Shown here: positions 61,341 through 64,000 of the stretch, in pieces | Numbering within the stretch: the first letter of the stretch is position 1 | How the letters are laid out: every line of letters starts with the position of its first letter | Origin: Cristatella mucedo | Taxonomy: Eukaryota > Bryozoa > Phylactolaemata > Cristatellidae | Length of the DNA: 64,000 nt | Reading direction: 5' to 3' | Assembly (NCBI GenBank): GCA_009760855.2 | Contig: WPIO01000081.1 | Coordinates: forward strand, 763,001 to 827,000 | Position numbers and translations under genes: made by a program | Notes under the pieces: model-generated | The model's input: only the letters and a program-made list of their open reading frames with translations | Told to the model about the DNA's origin: nothing | Databases searched by the model: none

Positions 61341-62654
61341 CCTGTTAAGGTGCATGCCTGACTTGTAAACAGCATATTTGACATATGCTATCCAATAGAT
61401 GGCCTAGAGGGGTTTTAATCAGGCGAGTGATTGGGTCAACCCGAGCCGGTGACAGAAGACTCGTAAAACAGTTTTCTGACCCAGTTCGGAATAGTTTTTG
61501 GGTCAATATCATGCTGAAACCGTTATTTATCTTCCAGATAACTCACGGCAGACATATTTTCCCATGTTCCAGGCACACGTCGGCATGCAAATTCTGGTTC
61601 ATGCTGCCAGCAATTAAATGCACCGACCAGATGCCGGCACCGGAAACCCCAATTTTGCCCCTGCCTTGCCTAGATAGGCTCGGCTGGCTGATGCAGACTG
61701 CATTTCTCAATCACAACGAGGCGATATTTGCTCTTGTCACGCTAGCAGGCCTGGCACCAGTTTTTAACCATTCAGTTGGCCCTGAGCCCTTGGCTCTGAT
61801 CGACTCAGATCTCAGGTCTCTGACGGCTCAGTGCTCGGTCTCCTCTCTTCATCCCCTGTCGTCGAAAGATGTTCTGGCGAGTCGACAGTTCACCGTTTGC
61901 CAGCCAGCTGCCCCCACTTTCGGTTTTTTCTGCTTCCCGTGAGAACAGCGTTATGAAGAAGAGATGACTTCTTGCATCTTAAACTCTCGGCTTGCTAAAT
62001 GCACGTACTACATTGAATGGCCTTTTCATAATTTCGATGTAAACTTGTTAGCACACGCAGATCGCCCAAGCTCTCGGCAGTTGAGGGATTTTTCTCAGAC
62101 GCTTCCCCTCAGCTGGATATTATTGCTCTTGCCTGCACTACATCTGCAGGCTGCCGGGGCACCAGTTTTTCGCCATCTCTCCTGCCTACTTGGGCTCCTC
62201 GCTAAAGCGTCCCCCTTTGCTTCCTCGGCGGCCGATTTGCTCGCAAAGAGCACGCTGCAGCTGCTTCGAAGCAGTCATGTTCTCTTCAACTTCGCTCTCC
62301 CTGTCTGTCAGTTTCTGGTTTGCCTCGACCACGGAAAGTCTCTCGGCCCTTCGCTCTGCTCTGGGCCGAGAGTGAGTCGTGCTGCCGTTTTTGCCGAGCG
62401 TGCCTGCCTGCCTGCCTGCCTGCACGGTGCCGTCCCTTGTCGAGCCTGCTATTTTCGCGAGAAAATAGCGAGATTCTCAGCTGCTGCCGTTGTGGATCCA
62501 CCACATCACGTGGCAATCAATCATTTCGCGAGCTCTGTGGCTCTGATGCTCCATCCATCGATCACGATGTCATGGCGCTCGATCCGTCGAGGCTGCAGCC
62601 GCGCGCTCTCGGGCGATTCATTGAACGCATTTCTTGCCTCTCTGCTTTCGACAG

Positions 62655-62790
62655 ATCAATATCGGAAAGCAAATTGTCAGCAATATTCGGGCCTACGGTC
62701 CGGGTCTTGAGGGAGGCATCGCCAACAAACCGGCCGACTTCGTTGTTGAAACGAACGGAGAAACGGGTTCCCTTGGCTTTGCAGTTGAAG
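62655..62790 (+). CDS. FLN: Filamin, exon 11 (first half of Ig repeat 4)
   Basis: Residues 566-610: [40 protein letters not shown] and GFAVEG. It begins in phase 0 after a good pyrimidine tract (CTTGCCTCTCTGCTTTCGAC then AG), so KSPFK joins INIG. The donor GTTAGC at 62791 is weaker than consensus. Out in phase 1. Confidence 0.93.
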
Positions 62791-63032
62791 GTTAGCACAG
62801 CGAAGGCTGCTGCTGCCCGGTGTTTGGCTCTGTCGCCGCCAGTCGTTTCAGTCAGTCGGCGGCCACGTTTGCTGCATGTGGCCTGCAGCAATTACGCCTG
62901 GACACCCTCGAGTCGCCGCCTTGTTTGGCCGAACTGTGGGTGTGACGTGAGCCTAGGCAGCTTTACGAAGTTGTCCCCCCCTCCAGTCCTCACGGTGGCT
63001 CGATGCACAAATTTTGTTTCCGCCTTTTCAAG

Positions 63033-63211
63033 GACCGTCGCAGGCAAAGATTGACTGCAAGGACAACGGCGACGGATCGGCGAACGTCTCCTATCTGCCC
63101 ACGGTGCCTGGCGAGTATGCCGTTCACGTCCTGTGCAACAACGAGGACATTCCCAACTCGCCGTACATAGCTCAAATAGGCCCCGCCACGAAGGACTTCT
63201 TCCCCGAGAAG
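63033..63211 (+). CDS. FLN: Filamin, exon 12 (second half of Ig repeat 4)
   Basis: Residues 611-670: [40 protein letters not shown] and [19 protein letters not shown]. This is the most conserved stretch of the window relative to filamins in general. The acceptor is CCTTTTCAAG. The donor GTGCTG at 63212 departs from consensus at +3 to +6, yet register with the next exon (PEK then VIASGPG) supports it. Reading through gives VLRS and a TGA at 63224, so retention would truncate the protein after repeat 4. Confidence 0.95.
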
Positions 63212-63561
63212 GTGCTGCGCAGCTGACGCTTTGTCGCCGCTACGCCACGCTGGCGCGGCTCGCCGGCATCATCTTGCCGCGCGAACCTGGCGGCGCGGCC
63301 GCGCTTGCCGCTTCACGCTGCTGCTGCAGTGCTGAGGCATCTCTCTCAGTTTTTTTCGCTCATTTATTCGCCCAAGTTTATTCTAGCGAGCGTGCCCGCT
63401 GTGTCATTTCCCCCCCTTTTTTCCATCGTGCCTATTTAATTCAGCCAGTCTCGTGCGTGCATTTCCGTCGGCCGCAGCCCAACGTCGCGCGCCGGCTGTA
63501 GACGCGTCAGGTGCACAGTTCGGCGAGCTTGAAGTGCTCGACATTTCCCCACATTGTGCAG

Positions 63562-63819
63562 GTTATCGCGAGCGGTCCTGGCCTGCAGCCCAAAGGGCCA
63601 GTGGTAGGCAAGCCGGCCCAGTTCACGATCGACACCGCTTCAGCCGGCCTCGCGCCTCTGCGCGTGGTCGGCCAGGATGCCGAGGGCCAGCCCATCGACG
63701 TGCAGCTGAAAGACAACAAGGACGGCACGTACACGTGCCAGTACACACCCAAGACCCCGACCAAGCACACGATATTTGTCACCTACGGCGGAGTCTGCGT
63801 GCCGAACAGCCCGTTCAGG
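63562..63819 (+). CDS. FLN: Filamin, exon 13 (Ig repeat 5)
   Basis: Residues 671-756, the whole repeat 5 in one exon: VIASGPGLQPKGPVVGKPAQ, FTIDTASAGLAPLRVVGQDA, EGQPIDVQLKDNKDGTYTCQ, YTPKTPTKHTIFVTYGGVCV and PNSPFR. The GKPAQFTID start, the DNKDGTYTCQY core and the NSPFR end are all present. The acceptor is ATTGTGCAG and the donor GTAAGC at 63820; phase 0 both sides. Confidence 0.97.
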
Positions 63820-63979
63820 GTAAGCCCTCGGATTGCGGTTGTTGGAGCTGCGCCTGCGCACGTGCGGCCGTTCTGCGGTCGCTTCCGGAGTGCTGATTTG
63901 CTTCCGGTCACGCTTCGCGCCTTCTGCTCGCGCCATGGCCAGCAGCGCTGGCTCTAGCACGAGCGCCTCGCATTCGCAG

Positions 63980-64000
63980 GTCGGAATCATCGAGGCGAGC
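63980..64000 (+). CDS. FLN: Filamin, exon 14 (start only, cut by window end)
   Basis: Seven codons (VGIIEAS) after CATTCGCAG in phase 0, where the family has VxVG and the linker into repeat 6. The exon continues outside the window. In known filamins the rod has about 20-24 repeats, so most of the gene probably lies further right. Confidence 0.75.

Larger units (their letters stand above)
58080..62654 (+). other. Filamin intron 10 (4.6 kb), the longest here
   Basis: It carries LINE-B, two LINE-A tails, a SINE-1 and an (AC)n tract, annotated separately. A 9-bp hairpin with 4-nt loop lies at 62448-62469. Repeat 3 and repeat 4 residues join directly across the intron, so no missing exon is needed. 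About 58451-60000 and 61345-62650 contain nothing I recognise. Confidence 0.8.

Overview
The window is animal (metazoan) nuclear DNA, most likely from an invertebrate. It has a multi-exon gene with GT-AG introns of 160 bp to 4.6 kb, CR1/L2-like non-LTR retrotransposon debris, tRNA-derived SINEs, long dinucleotide microsatellites and several CpG-rich islands. The phylum cannot be fixed from the sequence alone. No rRNA, tRNA gene, CRISPR array or prokaryotic operon is visible.

Layout. 1-28.6 kb: a gene-poor repeat field. Two LINE families ('LINE-A', with a 3' tail ending in ATT repeats, and 'LINE-B', with a tail ending in TTACAT-like repeats) and two tRNA-derived SINE families ('SINE-1' and 'SINE-2') lie in both orientations, sometimes nested or as inverted pairs. 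A 757-bp element with perfect 47-bp terminal inverted repeats sits at 4735-5491. The best preserved LINE copies are at 16932-19590 (minus strand, LINE-A) and 23611-26437 (two tandem LINE-B copies). 28.65-32.15 kb: a large CpG-rich island with no recognisable protein. 32-42 kb: more CpG-rich blocks separated by LINE and SINE fragments, with several perfect hairpins. 42.98 kb to the window end: the 5' part of a filamin gene on the plus strand.

The filamin gene contributes 14 exon positions (15 exons, because one position is duplicated). They join into one open frame of 763 codons with no stop and run off the window end. The product starts with an acidic leader and the CH1-CH2 actin-binding domain, followed by filamin Ig-like repeats 1 to 5 and the first residues of the linker to repeat 6. 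Every junction was checked for phase and for register against the filamin family.

The most notable signal is the exon carrying the first half of Ig repeat 1. It is present twice in tandem (51324-51442 and 52095-52213), with the same length of 119 nt, the same 1/0 phases and 21 of 40 residues identical. Joining both gives an immediate TAG, and skipping both gives a TAA in the exon at 56027, so only one-or-the-other splicing keeps the frame. This is a mutually exclusive exon pair. The surrounding introns hold UG-repeat tracts and four UGCAUG (RBFOX-type) motifs.
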